Below, one piece after another: positions 22,971-34,116 of a stretch of 64,000 nt of DNA (position 1 is its first letter; each line of letters opens with the position of its first letter). The DNA is from Torymus aiolomorphi. Lineage: Eukaryota > Arthropoda > Insecta > Hymenoptera > Torymidae. Made by a program: the position numbers and the translations under genes. The notes under the pieces are model-generated. The model saw only the letters and a program-made list of their open reading frames with translations, did not search any database and was not told the origin of the DNA. The stretch lies in the NCBI GenBank assembly GCA_036365515.1, contig CM070873.1, forward strand, positions 222,320,876-222,384,875, written 5' to 3'.

Positions 22971-23008
22971 ACCGCTGCCAATTCATTGGCACGTAACTTC
23001 CTCAACCG
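22971..23008 (+). repeat. Hairpin terminus (forward)
   Basis: ACCGCTGCC with hairpin TGCCAATTCATTGGCA at 22976-22991 follows an A-run. It faces the inverse copy at 28791-28806. Confidence 0.7.
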
Positions 23009-23690
23009 TAATTTGTTGATTCCTTTAATTAATTTTTATAACAAAATTTATAATTTTTTAAAAAATTTATTGCATAATTATAATTAAAATTCATATATGA
23101 ATATTAAAATTGTTAATTTTTAAATTTATTTATTTATTTATTATTTATTTATATCAAATTTATATAAATTTTGAGCTGATAAATAAAGTTATCATTTAAA
23201 ATAGAAGTAAAATATCTATATTTTATAATAAAACAAATAGCTATCACGGTTGTTTTGTTATTATACCGACAACGTGTTTTTTTATATTTCATAATTCATA
23301 TGTTTGAAGAAAAAAAATTTATAGCTATCATTGTTCTTGTAATTTGTTGATTCCTTTAATTAATTTTTATAACAAAATTTATAATTTTTTAAAAAATTTA
23401 TTGCATAATTATAATTAAAATTCATATATAAATATTAAAAATTGTTAATTTTTAAATTTATTTATTTATTTATTATTTATTTATATCAAATTTATATAAA
23501 TTTTAAGCTGATAAATAAAGTTATCATTTGAAATAGAAGTAAAATATCTATATTTTATAATAAAACAAATAGCTATCACGGTTGTTTTGTTATTAACAAA
23601 AACGTGTTTTTTTTATATTTCATAATTCATATTTTTCAAGAAAAAAAAATTTATAGCTATCATTGTTCTTTTCTTATTAACAAAAATGTG
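23009..23690 (+). repeat. 329-bp direct tandem duplication inside the element
   Basis: GTAATTTGTTGATTCCTTTA starts both copies, at about 23009 and 23338. Both carry the TAGCTATCACGGTTGTTTTG phrase that is shared with the dispersed element bodies. Confidence 0.85.
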
Positions 23691-24149
23691 TTTTTTTAAA
23701 AAAGTTCATAACTCACAAATAAATTATAATAATGCAGAATATAATGCATTCATAATGCATAATTCATAATTATAATAGATTATAATAGATATAATTTTTA
23801 AACATTTTAATTCATTTTGTTGGTTGGTTTTTAAAAATTAAAAAAAATCATCGAATGGCTACTCAATGACGTTTCCTCATTCCACACCACCTATCGGTAG
23901 ATATCACTGCGCGTTTTTTTAAAATAAAATATAAATCTTTTTTAATTTAGAGATTAAATTATTTTTTGTAACACATGAATGATTTTCTGCGTTTTCGTAC
24001 ATAAAAATATGTTCTAAAAAGTGACTTTTTTTACCTATCGTGTAAAGAAATTCATTCTCTCCCTCTGCTCTAAAATTATGTAATATCGCGAAAATGAATT
24101 TAGCCTTGCTTTTTAGGTTCAAAAACGCATAAAATGGAGTTAGAGTTAA
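23691..24149. other. AT-rich noncoding stretch
   Basis: No gene is seen. The 23919-24122 minus frame has no recognisable motif. Confidence 0.35.
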
Positions 24150-24852
24150 AAAAAAAAATACGTTTTTGTTTTTGATGATAACTAAAGAACCGTGATAGAT
24201 AGAAAATTAATTTTTTTAGAAAATATAGGTATTTTAATTCTCTTTCGAATGCTACCCACCCCATTCAGATACATAGAGCCGTTCTAGAGAAATTACGATT
24301 TTTAAAAAATGTAAAAAAATTTTTAAACTCAAATATCTCTGAAATTTATGGACCAATCATTTTGCCCAAAGAACTCGGCCGAGAACTATAAAAAATCTAC
24401 CTCTAAAAGGAATTTTGAAGCCATTAAGTCAATTTTATTCTTGTAATCGTTGGACATACAAAACTGATTTTTTTCATTTTTCAATTTTTTACTCAAAATC
24501 TAGCCTACAGAATGTATTCAAATTTTAACAGATGATAGCTATTTATATTCTGTATTATCATGATTTTTCTCGAAAAAATTGACCGTTTAGTTTGGGAGTT
24601 ATAAGCTTCTAAAACAAAACACGTTTTTGTTAATAACAAAAGAACCGTGATAGCTAGAAACTTTTTTTTTAGAAAATATAGGTATTTTAATTCTCTTTCG
24701 AACGCTACCCATCAGATTCGAATAACTCGATCCTATCATTAAAAAAAATCAAAAAACAGTTTTGAGAAAATCGAAAATTTGAAAAAAAAAAAAACAAAAA
24801 AAATGAGACCTGTCCGGTCAAAATCGACCGAGTAGAAGCTGAGATCCAGGCG

Positions 24853-24919
<67 letters not shown>

Positions 24920-25035
24920 CCATACAGACATTTTTCAAAAACCATGTATTTCGATTCCTAACACCTCGGAACACAATTATAACATGTTTTTACAATAACT
25001 CAAAAATTTACTATCACAAAGCTTCCTTTGTCAAG
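24150..25035 (+). mobile_element. Dispersed element 3' portion with long CA tract
   Basis: The phrase order is AAAGAACCGTGATAGCTAG, CATCAGATTCGAATAACTCG, GTCCGGTCAAAATCGACCGA, then (CA)n at about 24855-24918, CATCCATACAGACA, and an end TACTATCACAAAGCTTCC with a degraded second arm. It is nearly identical to 59840-60556. No ORF is seen outside the microsatellite. Confidence 0.75.
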
Positions 25036-25937
25036 AACTACATCTTGATCTCTGCTTTCTACTGTCAATATATATCCAGTATATTTAACTAAGTAGCTGC
25101 TTCTCCTTCTGCAGAATTTCCTTAGGATAGGGAGTCAACTCATCATGCCTCAAAATGATTTCTACTTCAACAGAATCTGAACGCTCTGGCTGCAGTGGAT
25201 CCCTCAATCAATTCAATCTGATAAAATAACTTATGAGGATGAGCATTCTTCAGTTCTTCAGTTCTAGATCTTCTACGTTCTTAACTTGTAGTTCTGGTCT
25301 GCCATGCTCTCACAGTAAAGCAGAAAAATATAGGTCAAATCACTCATCCTTTTACCCAACATTCAAAATGCAAAGATAAATTTGCGTACTGGACTCTTGA
25401 CAGTATTTTCAACGATTACCAGTTTGTTTGGTGATCTTGGTTATATTTGTGAATGCAATTAAATCAATGGTTCTGTCGACGTTCTTGAACAAAAATAACA
25501 TAATTCTTTAAAAACTTTAAAAATTACTATTTAACATATACCTAGTCATTTTAAAATACTTATCTAAAAAGTTATTGTCTCATTGATGATGCTCGTAAAT
25601 AAATTCTTTTCATCAGTCCACTTTCTGAGATCTTTGATATAATTTAAATATTAATCCGTGATAGTATATACATATTGTGTATGTACATATTTCATAATAA
25701 CATTGTTTTTGTTTATTAGAGATTAGAGATGCGTGAGGTTATGTCGATACGATGACGAGTGTATATGTGTGCAAATCCGCGGACTACAGACAACAACTGG
25801 GGTACAAAAACGGAAAAAATTTTTTTTTGAGGGCACACCTATCACATAAGGTTTTTTCGGTTCTTTGGGGGTTCCCCAACATGAAAATACTCGTGTACAC
25901 TCATTATCCGTTGCCAAACTTTTTTTCCGACGAAATC
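25036..25937. other. Mixed noncoding stretch
   Basis: I see no supported gene. The 25060-25480 part is less AT-rich and not obviously repeated in this window. The frames around 25723-26024 are chance frames running into the (TA)n palindrome. Confidence 0.35.
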
Positions 25938-25952
25938 AATTTTTCTACAGGG

Positions 25953-26016
<64 letters not shown>

Positions 26017-26031
26017 CCCTGTAGAAAAATT
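25938..26031. repeat. Perfect palindrome around (TA)n
   Basis: AATTTTTCTACAGGGC and GCCCTGTAGAAAAATT flank an uninterrupted (TA)n of about 60 bp, so the whole 94 bp is self-complementary. Confidence 0.9.
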
Positions 26032-26344
26032 TATATAGCGCCACTCTCGGATACAAGTAGAACCACTGCCTAATAGTGCCTATACGTACGTATATATGGT
26101 ATAGGATTAAAAATACGACGATGACGCAAAGACGACGAAGAAAATGAAAAATGAGATGAAAATTGAGAGGGCAAATTTACTATTAAAAGTATACGAAAAC
26201 GACAGAAAATCTTGAAACATGAAATTACAGATATGGATAGTACATAAAAAATGCTTTCTAATGGAATGCATTTAAGTATTCAAATAAAGAGTAAAAAAAT
26301 GTTATCAAGAATAGAAAAAAGTAAGGTTGGAGCGGACTATTCCA

Positions 26345-26424
26345 AAGAATAAAGGGTGCGTCAACGCTCGTTAGTCACTTCGTTCTTTTACTCGCCAAGC
26401 AGGGCGCTGCCGCGCCCTTTGATA
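26345..26424. repeat. Short GC-rich element with AAAGGG/CCCTTT ends
   Basis: AAAGGGTGCG opens and CGCGCCCTTT closes an approximately 70-80-bp GC-rich block in AT-rich surroundings. GGGCGCTGCCGCGCCC inside can form a hairpin. The ends resemble those of the fold-back at 14662. Confidence 0.45.
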
Positions 26425-26694
26425 AAAAACATGATAATTTAGAAAATAATAGTACTCAATGTTCTTTTTAACCAAAAAAATATTCATGTCAATATCTTTT
26501 TTCAATTTCGAAAATATAACCTATTTTCAAAAATTGACGTTTTTATCAATAACTTATAACAGAATATAGCAATCGACTTTTTTTAAATGTAGAGAATTTT
26601 ATCCTGCATAAAGTTCATTCATGATATACTAAGAATATTAGTTCTAAATATTTAAAAATACGAAAATAAAAATTTTCAAAATTGAAAAATGGCT
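26425..26694 (+). repeat. Fragment of the dispersed element body
   Basis: It contains the phrases found at 18600-18840 (AAAAATATTCATGTTAATATC-like, TCCTACATACAGAGAATTC-like, AAAAATGGCT) in diverged form, ending exactly where the integrase fragment begins. Confidence 0.55.
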
Positions 26695-26886
26695 AAAGTT
26701 CTACGCCATTTAGGCGACGTGAACTGGATGCCGTTGTCGCTGAGGATCCTTTTTAGGCTTTCCACAATCGGTTATATAATTTTCCATAATTCTTTTTAGC
26801 GACGTATGCGTGGTGACGTTCTCCATTGGATATAACCTGACCAATTTGCTAAACGCGTCCAAAACTACAAACAGGTATTGCACTCT
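26695..26886 (-). pseudogene. Ty3/Gypsy-like integrase core fragment
   Basis: Read on the minus strand, it has YLFVVLDAFSKLVRLYPM, carrying the first catalytic Asp of a DDE integrase, then TSLKRIMENYITDCGKP. An extra base in an A-run shifts the frame, and the SDNGIQFT box with the second catalytic Asp follows in the other frame near 26720. The glutamate region is missing. A repeat inserted at about 26886-27605 separates it from the RT part. Confidence 0.85.
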
Positions 26887-27604
26887 CATATTATCTACAA
26901 CTTTTGTATTTAACATTTTTGTATAAAATCAAATCCTGCTAAGTTATAAACGAAAATCGACCATTTTAGGTACAGTCAAGTGTTAAAAATTGTTTTTTTG
27001 GATTTAACTCGTCAGGAATTCGTTGTACAAAAAAATGTTGAATAGGAAAAAGTTTTATTTTAATATTATCTATAACTTTTACCTTTAACATTTTTGTGTA
27101 AAGTCAAATCCTGTAAAGTAATAGCAAAAAAAACACGATTTTTTATGTTTTTAGCGGTTTTTTCGCTATTCTATTGCCAAATATTGTTCGTAGAAAAAAA
27201 TGTTCAATGTAAAAAAGTCGTGTTTTAATTAGTTTTAACAGATGCAACTGTTGTTTTTGACCTAAAGTTAATTGTGTTCACCGTATGTCCAAAAATCGAT
27301 TTTTTCAAATTTTTGTTTCCTCTGGCATTTTTTTATTTGTCGATCGATTAGGCCCGGTTGAGAACTGTCAGTTACTTATAATTAGACGAGTATCTGCGCC
27401 AAAGCTCGTTTGGATCTATGAAAAACTCGATGAGATAATCAGGAAACTTACATACATATGTACAGACATACATACATCTCGGAAAACGCTTAAAATGGAC
27501 TCATTTTGGATGGAAAATAGTTTTTATGTTGTAAATTTTCAGAATTTGAAGTGTTACAATTTTCACCCTGACGAAACTATAAGGCTCACCCGAGTAGCGG
27601 TCGT
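26887..27604. repeat. Noncoding insertion splitting the Gypsy-like pol
   Basis: It lies between two pieces of the same minus-strand polyprotein. It includes a diverged tandem module of about 170 bp (TTTAACATTTTTGT phrases near 26905 and 27090). The 27285-27668 frame is not supported as a gene. Confidence 0.55.
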
Positions 27605-28606
27605 GCCTAAAAACGACGATAAAAATTACATGTTCCTAAAATTTGTTGCAATTGTTTTTTATTTTTAGGTTCATCAAAGTCTTGTATTATTTTTAATTTT
27701 TCCGGATCAGGAGTCACACCCTCAGAAGAAATAATAAAGCCTAAGAATAAAATTTCTCGTTTACATACTTCACATTTCGGTAAATTAAGTGTGAAGTTAA
27801 ATCTTAATAGCAATGAAAATAACTCTTTTCAAACTGCAATATGGTTTTCAAACGTACCAGTTCCTAGTAGCAGATCATCTACGTAGATTCGCAACGCCTC
27901 ATGTAGCTTATCTGATTCAAGCTCAAGCACCTTATTCAATGTATACTTGCCTTCGGAGCGCTCCCGTGCTCCTTGATGTATGTATAAATGCACTACCGGC
28001 TACCTTTAACCCGAACGGAACGCGCGTGAATTGATACATTGCTGTATCGAAAATAAAAGCCGTACAGGGCCGCGAATCTTTATATAAGGCAATTTGCCAA
28101 TAACTGTTCCTTAGGTCAAATTTTGAAAAATAATTAATATTTGTAAATTCCTGTAATATTTCGCTTATTATTGGTGGCGTTTCATGGTCATCTTCGATAA
28201 TATTATTTAACATACGCGCATCCAAGCAGAGTCGCAAATCACCATCACTTTTACTTATCCACCTCATTGGGTTACATACCGATCCACTCGCACGTTCAAT
28301 GATGCCCGCTTCTTTCATCGTTTTAATTTTCATTTCGGCTTTCTCACGAAGATGTAATGGGACTGAATACGACTTGTAAATCGCTGGATATTTTGTTTTT
28401 AATTTAGTATTATACTCATAGCCCAGTGCACTCCCCGGTTTTTTTATAAATAGATTAATATTTTGTTTAATTAGATTCATTATACGGATTTTTTCGTCAG
28501 CAGTGAGAGCTGTCAGTTTTACCGCGATTAAGCGAAGTTCTTCGGATATCTTACTTTCATAGTTATCGTCCTCATTTTCACCTATGTTTGTTTTTTCTAT
28601 CAACAT
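27605..28606 (-). pseudogene. Ty3/Gypsy-like reverse transcriptase, frameshifted by a 32-bp insertion
   Basis: From 28606 downward it shows the RT N-terminal region (SYSVPLHLREKAE, MKEAGIIERASG), LRLCLDARMLNNIIEDD, YFSKFDLRNSYWQI, with the first catalytic Asp, and VPFGLKVAGSAFI. The frame then breaks at a GC-rich micro-insertion (27945-27976). The YVDD catalytic box follows in another frame near 27865-27880. The connection region (FLGFIISSEGVTPDPEK and ILGTCNFYRRF) is in the 27607-27813 frame. RNase H is absent. The order matches Ty3/Gypsy pol. With the gag piece at 32169-32540 on the same strand, it may be one dispersed remnant. Confidence 0.88.
27945..27976 (-). mobile_element. 32-bp GC-rich palindromic micro-insertion, copy 2
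   Basis: On the minus strand the core runs from TCAAGGAGCA to GAAGGCAAGT and is flanked by ATACA on both sides. Taking out the core plus one flank copy (37 bp) restores the reading of the surrounding RT, which is why I read it as an insertion with a 5-bp duplication. See 7951-7984. Confidence 0.65.
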
Positions 28607-29340
28607 CTATAGATATCTATAGATATACATTTGTATTAATAATTTTTAATTTTATACATAATTTAAAAAAATATTTAATATTCATAAATAAATTTAATTC
28701 GAATTATGTGATAAATAGCTGAATTAATTTTCAAATTTGGCTTTACAAATTAATTAAATGAATTAATAAATTAATTTTGAGGAAGCCACGTGCCAATGAA
28801 TTGGCAGCGGTTTTTTTATACTTTTTAATAAAATCATTTTTTTCTCAAAAACAAATGAAGAAAATTTATTGAAATTTTAACCAAATATAGTTTTTAATAA
28901 GTGTAATAAGTGGTTGCCTATATCGCAAACAAAATAGTCTATAAATTTCAAGCTTCTACATGGAGTCCTCATTTAGAAATTACGATTATCAAAAAACGTA
29001 CAAAAGTTTTAACCTTAAATATCTCTAAAAATCATGAGATAATTCTTTTACCTAAAGGACTTACACGATAAATATACAAACTCTACGTCCCTACAAAATT
29101 TCAACACGATTAAACCAATTTTTTTTTCACTTGTTATCATGCGACAAAGAAATTGACTTTGTAAAATACGAAAATACGTACGTTGTGATACGTGTACTGT
29201 GGCGCGCGGCCTTCAACAGCATATATCGTACAATTACGAAATAACCAAGGTAATAATAGCACGAAAGAAATAGTTGACTTCAACCCTCGTGTTTATTTTA
29301 TTTTTAATTTATGATTCTATTAATGATCATTTGATAAGAT
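28607..29340. other. AT-rich stretch with inverse hairpin terminus, upstream of the protease gene
   Basis: GAGGAAGC at 28779-28786 and TGCCAATGAATTGGCA at 28791-28806 are followed by GCGG and a T-run. The 28860-29160 part is similar to 31850-32110 and 51700-51900 (CAACATGATTAAACCAA-like phrases). No other gene is seen. Confidence 0.55.
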
Positions 29341-29345
29341 CGGTG

Positions 29346-29386
29346 TATATAAGGAAGATTTTTTTTTCATTTTCACTTATTGCAGT
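29346..29386 (+). promoter_or_regulatory. Core promoter of the serine protease gene
   Basis: TATATAAGG at 29346-29354 lies about 30 bp upstream of an initiator-like TGCAGTC at 29381-29387. The start codon follows at once, so the 5' UTR would be very short if this is the start site. Confidence 0.55.
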
Positions 29387-29387
29387 C

Positions 29388-31044
29388 ATGAAAGTTTTGT
29401 TTATTTTGTTGTACGTCGCTTTCGCGAGCGGCTTCTATATAGGTAAAAGAGATTTTAAATAGAAGTTTTGTTGAATAAAATAAAATTTTCAATTACATAT
29501 TATATTTCACAATTTCTAATAGATAACAATGGAACACATGAAGAGAAAATCATTGGAGGAGAATCCGTTAGAATAGAAGATATACCATATCAGGTAAATA
29601 AATATCAACTAAATTTTGTAACATTCATTCCTTTGTAGCAATTTCTTTAATGTAACTGATTAAAAAATTAATAGATTATTTGATAGATTTATTAATAGAT
29701 TTATTTATTAATAGATTGTTAAATAAAATAGTCCATGAACGATATTAATAGACGTGCATGCTTTATCGCATTATGTATTAAATAAATTTCATACAAAACA
29801 GTTTATAGAAATTAAAATTTTTTAAAATAATTCAAGAAGATGTTGAATCTGATTAAAGCTCCTTATATCTTGTATATCAACATAATAATTTCAATATAAA
29901 TCTTTAAACCCATAGCTCCCAGGATGAAAATATTTAAATTTGTTTTTAGGCTAGCTTGCTTTGGTTCAGAGTAAATAACTTCTGTGGTGCAACTATTATA
30001 AATGATTCTTGGGTTATAACTGCTGCACACTGTGTCCGGTAAGATTTCATTTAATTTTTATAATTACATTGTAACGTGGTGATCGGGCGCATGTCAGACC
30101 CCCCCCCCCCGGTCAGGGTGCTAGCCACGTCATAACATTAAGTATTTCTATATAATAGAACTTCTTACAAAAAATTAAATTAATCTCTTTATTGCAAAAT
30201 AGAAATACATCGAATATATTAGTACAAATTGGCAGTGGAATCAAACACACTATATGCAAAATAAACAGAGTTGATCAAATTATACTGCATCCGGATTTTG
30301 ATATAATCACCAAATACAACGACATTGCTTTAATCAAGGTAATTAAATATGTTTATTTTACCTGTGAATTACTTAGAAAGAATTTAGTATAGATATAATA
30401 TCACTATTCATGACAATGTTAGTATTTTAATGTATGTAATAATAGTTTTATACAACTTCGAAACTTGTTAAATAAATTTCAGTACAAATTTTAATTTTTG
30501 ATTAAGAACTAAGAACTTGTGACTAACACGAATATTTTCATTATATTTTTCATCCAGCTTGCAAAGCCTATTCGAGTTAATAATAAACAACGTCCTATAG
30601 AACTTGCAAAGCCAGACGATATTCCCAGAGAAGGTGAATTGATGCGGATTTCTGGTTTTGGAAAGATAGGGGTAAGTTCTTATCTCTCATAGAGAAAGGT
30701 TTTCTTTTTTTCTAGAATTTCTTTAATTAATTTAATTATTATACTATTTTTAGGAACATCGGAACAATCCTCATAATTTAAAGGCTGCATACGTGCCTGT
30801 AGTGAATCAAGAAACTTGTCAAAGATATTACGTGCAACAAATAACCCACAATATGTTTTGTGCGGGCAATGAAGTCGCTGGTTCGTGCTATGGTGATTCT
30901 GGTGGACCTGGTGTTATTCGTGGTAAACTCCATGGAATCATTTCCTTTGGTAACCATTTTAGCTCGACACTATTTCCTGGAGTGTACACTGCGGTGCACA
31001 AATACTATGATTGGATTGTAGAAAAAACTGGAATCAGATTCTAA
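29388..31044 (+). CDS. Secreted chymotrypsin-fold (S1) serine protease, six exons
   Basis: The exons are 29388-29442, 29523-29593, 29950-30038, 30203-30338, 30558-30671 and 30754-31044, all with GT-AG introns. The joined frame is open for 251 codons. Exon 1 is a signal peptide (MKVLFILLYVAFASG). Exon 2 gives a short propeptide ending in Lys before IIGG, so activation by a trypsin-like enzyme is expected. Exon 3 holds the catalytic His (TAAHC), exon 4 the Asp (NDIALIK) and exon 6 the Ser (GDSGGP). Length is normal for clip-less S1 proteases. The residue at the S1 pocket position (trypsin Asp189) reads as Gly in GSCYGDSGGP, so trypsin-like specificity is unlikely. The usual partner of the Cys before the catalytic Ser (Cys220) appears absent. 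Digestive, venom or immune roles are all possible. Confidence 0.93.
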
Positions 31045-31093
31045 AATTTATAAACCTAGCATAGTATAAGAAATACTTGTTTTACATGATAAA

Positions 31094-31099
31094 AATAAA
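31094..31099 (+). terminator. Poly(A) signal of the protease gene
   Basis: AATAAA lies 50 bp after the stop codon, as expected for a short 3' UTR. Confidence 0.6.
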
Positions 31100-32168
31100 A
31101 TTTTGAACATAAAGAAAAAATTAAGCTTGATTCTTCCTGCTGATAACGTCACATGATTAGATACTGAACGATTTCCAAAGAAGGTTCAAAGAGTTCCAAG
31201 AAAGATACTTCCAAAAGAAGGTTGTGAAAAATACACCAAAATTTTACGGTTTACGGTAAGTTTGATTAGTAAAAAAATGTTTTCTCGAGACACCAAATCT
31301 ACCTTCTGTATTTGATTTTTCTACTTCTATATATCATATCCAACAATTCCTACTTAGGGCGCATAGTTATACTTTATATCCTTGATACGAAAACTACTAC
31401 TTAGTAATCATCTTTTTACAAAAAAACCTGTGTTAATTTTTTGTTATGGTTGAAGATTGTTCTAAGATGTACGAAACCAATACCTAACTCAAACTGAACA
31501 AATTATGAATAATATTTAAATTTCTCATTTAGAATACTATTTACAACCAAGGAGAATAATTCTAACTTTCCCACAGAAAAGTCTTGACTATTTTAAAATA
31601 GATACGCTTTACGATTATTTTGTATGTTCAATATTATATATAATCTTAAATTTTGCATATCTATTTACTTGTTAGATTGCTTTGATGAACATAAAATAAA
31701 AAATCCACGGAGGTGAGGGCCGAAGGAACAAACCGTCTCTTATGTAACTACTGAAACGTACCGTCCATATTTTTACTCATATAGTGAGGGCTTGTGGAAC
31801 TCATTTCTCTCGTCTCTAAGACACTTATCTCAAGCAAAATATTTCAAATAAAATAGTCTATAAATATCGCATACAAAATAGTCTATAAATTTCAAGATGA
31901 CACATGAAGTGTGATTTTTCAAGATCAAGATTTTGAAAAAAAAAAACGTAAAAAAATGTTAACCTTGAAAATGGTAATTCTTTTACCTAAAGGACTTATA
32001 TGATAAATATATAAACTCTACATTTCCACAAAATTTCAACATGATTAAACCAATTTTTTTTCACTAGTTATCATGCGAGAAAGAAATTGACTTTGTAAAA
32101 TACGAAAATTTTCAATATCAAATATCTCAAAAAGTAATCGTTCGATCTTGATGAAATAGATAGAAGTG
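31100..32168. other. Noncoding stretch
   Basis: No gene is seen. The 31850-32150 part repeats phrases found at 28880-29170 and 51700-51960 (CTATAAATTTCAAG, AAAGGACTTA, GCGAGAAAGAAATTGACTTTG-like). Confidence 0.4.
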
Positions 32169-32540
32169 TTAATTAATTACTGTCACCGCTGTTAGATCCA
32201 CTATCACTATTAAAATATTCATTATTAGGATTATAATTACTACAATTAGAATTTCGATTATTTTTCGCGAATAGAATTTATTTCCCTTTCGTTTATACGT
32301 ATGTATTCCCCTAACTCGCACGGTTTGCATATTATTTCGATGATCATTAGGCTTAAAGTTATTCGGTTGATTTTGCTGTCTACTATTGCGTACGATTTGC
32401 TTTTCTAAACGTATCGCATCTAAATTAGCTAGAGTGTGCGCGATTGAATTGGGATCTTTAAAGTTTGCCGAGGCTAAAGCTTCTTGAACCCACCACGGGA
32501 ATTGTTTGACTATGGCATAGTTCTTTTCATATTTCAACAT
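32169..32540 (-). pseudogene. Gypsy-like gag fragment
   Basis: The frame opens with KQFPWWVQEALASANFKDPN and SIAHTLANLDAIRLEK, a gag/capsid C-terminal phrase I associate with insect Ty3/Gypsy-like elements. It continues into a basic Asn/Arg-rich tail (RGIHTYKRKGNKFYSRK) and then hydrophobic low-complexity residues that look like a frameshifted Asn-rich tail. The N-terminal part is missing. It is on the same strand as the pol pieces 4 kb away, but in the wrong order for one intact copy. Confidence 0.6.
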
Positions 32541-32664
32541 TACAGGTACTGACTCAAACGCATCTTATAAGACGCATCTTTTAACTGTGAATAATAACAC
32601 AGGCCCACAAAAAAAAAAAAAATCTGTCGGTTCTGGGATGGAAACTATAGTTTTCTTTTGTATT

Positions 32665-33072
32665 TTTCCCGCTGAATCCGAATCCGGCGTTAAAAGTAGG
32701 GGGTTGGCCGCATATTTTGAACATAACCTCAAAAAACTGTCGAAAAGCCGTGTTTCTGTGGAAAAACTTGAGAATAAAAAAAAACATTGTTTCCATCACA
32801 TCAAAAATACTTTATTTTTATGTATTTTGGCTTGCTGAATCCAAATTTGTTATGGAAAAAGAGGTTTGACAGCCGAGTTTCGGAGATAATCTCAAAAAAC
32901 TGTCGAAAAGCCGTGTTTCTGTGGAAAAAGTTGAGAAGAAAAAAAAAACATTGTTTTCATCACATCAAAAACACTTTCTTTTTATGTATTTTGGCTTGCC
33001 GAATCCGAATTTGTTATGGAAAAAGAGATTTGAACGCCTAATTTCGGAGATAACCTCGAAAAACTACTCAGT
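32665..33072 (+). repeat. 163-bp tandem repeat, about 2.5 copies
   Basis: CTCAAAAAACTGTCGAAAAG starts copies near 32728 and 32891, and a truncated third begins near 33054. Units share AAGCCGTGTTTCTGTGG and TTATGTATTTTGGCTTGC. Confidence 0.85.
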
Positions 33073-33087
33073 CAATTTGCACAAGAA

Positions 33088-33993
33088 CTAAATTGGCTTA
33101 CGCTTGCGTATACGCTTGTCATCGAATGACCTATGCAAAGGATTTCTACGCCGCTTTTTGTTATTAGATTGTACATCTCTTTTTAGCATCCAGCAATAGT
33201 CCGCCATCATGTTCACTCCATATTTTCCTTGCCACTTACGTTCAAATTCCTTCATATTCTGATGAAATCTTTCACCATGCTCTTCACTGTAGTCACCTAG
33301 GACTGGTGGAAATTCATCAATGTGCGAATCGAGAAAGTGGAGTTTTAAATTCATTAAGCAACCTAATTTTTTGAAGTTTTGTACCATAGTTTCTACGATG
33401 CTCTTATAGTTATCATCTTAATTGTTACCAAGAAATTTTATTGCAATATCTTTGAAGCTCAACCAGGCTGCCTTCTCGGTATCATTCATACTTTTGACGA
33501 ATTCTTCGTTCCTGAACATTTTGCGAATTTGAGGTCCGTCAAAGATACCTTCCTTCAATTTAACCAGAGTTATATTCGTAAAGATGGTTTCTAAGTATTT
33601 GAAGCATCGCCGTTCTTTATTGAGAGCTTTAACAAATTGTTTCATCAGCCCTAATTTGATATGTAAAGGAGATAAAAGGATTTTGCTAGGATCGACAAGA
33701 GGACGATTGATGACATTGCTGGAACCTGGAGTAAGTGATGGCCTCGCTGGCCATACTTTTGTATTATAGTGTTTTGCTCTATCTCGACTGTCAAACATAC
33801 ATAAATAGCATGGGTACTTGGTAAAACCTGATTGTTGACCTAGTATCATGGACAATATTTTCAGGTCTCCGCAAATTAACCATTCGTGCTCACTATACTT
33901 TATTTTATTTAAAACCTTTTCGATGTTACAGTATTCTTCTTTGAGTACAGTTGAATGAGCCAATGTCTTCAGCCTACTGTTGTTTCAAGTTAT
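33088..33993 (-). pseudogene. C-terminal part of an arthropod repeat-borne gene family, one in-frame stop
   Basis: Frame 33963-33421 and frame 33387-33088 are the same reading frame, separated only by a TAA at 33418-33420. Motifs are EHEWLICGDLKILSMILGQQ, a C-x2-C pair in YPCYLCMFDSRDRAKHY, SPLHIKLGLMKQFVKALN, LKEGIFDGPQIRKM, EKAAWLSFK, then HFLDSHIDEFPP, EEHGERFHQNM and MADYCWMLKRD. I recall this as a multi-copy arthropod family often annotated as uncharacterised and probably carried by mobile DNA; I cannot name it. The N-terminal part is not upstream here but lies inverted at 34117-34403. Conserved acidic and His residues suggest an enzyme fold, but the function is not known to me. Confidence 0.75.
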
Positions 33994-34116
33994 TTTTATA
34001 TTCTGTATTCCAAAGAATATATTTTTTGCAAAATGTCAGATAAATTCGAAGAAAACTGAAGATTCAGTTTCATAAATAAAATATAAATCATTGACAAAAT
34101 TAAAAATAAATCATAG

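Noticed and set aside
24705..24974. Cys-Val-rich frames at 24.7 kb and again at 60.0-60.5 kb
   Set aside because: Microsatellite translation within a dispersed noncoding element; the two differ mainly in the CA tract.
29274..29387. Longer N-terminus for the protease by starting at 29274
   Set aside because: That frame runs over the TATA box and would bury the clear signal peptide that begins with ATG at 29388.
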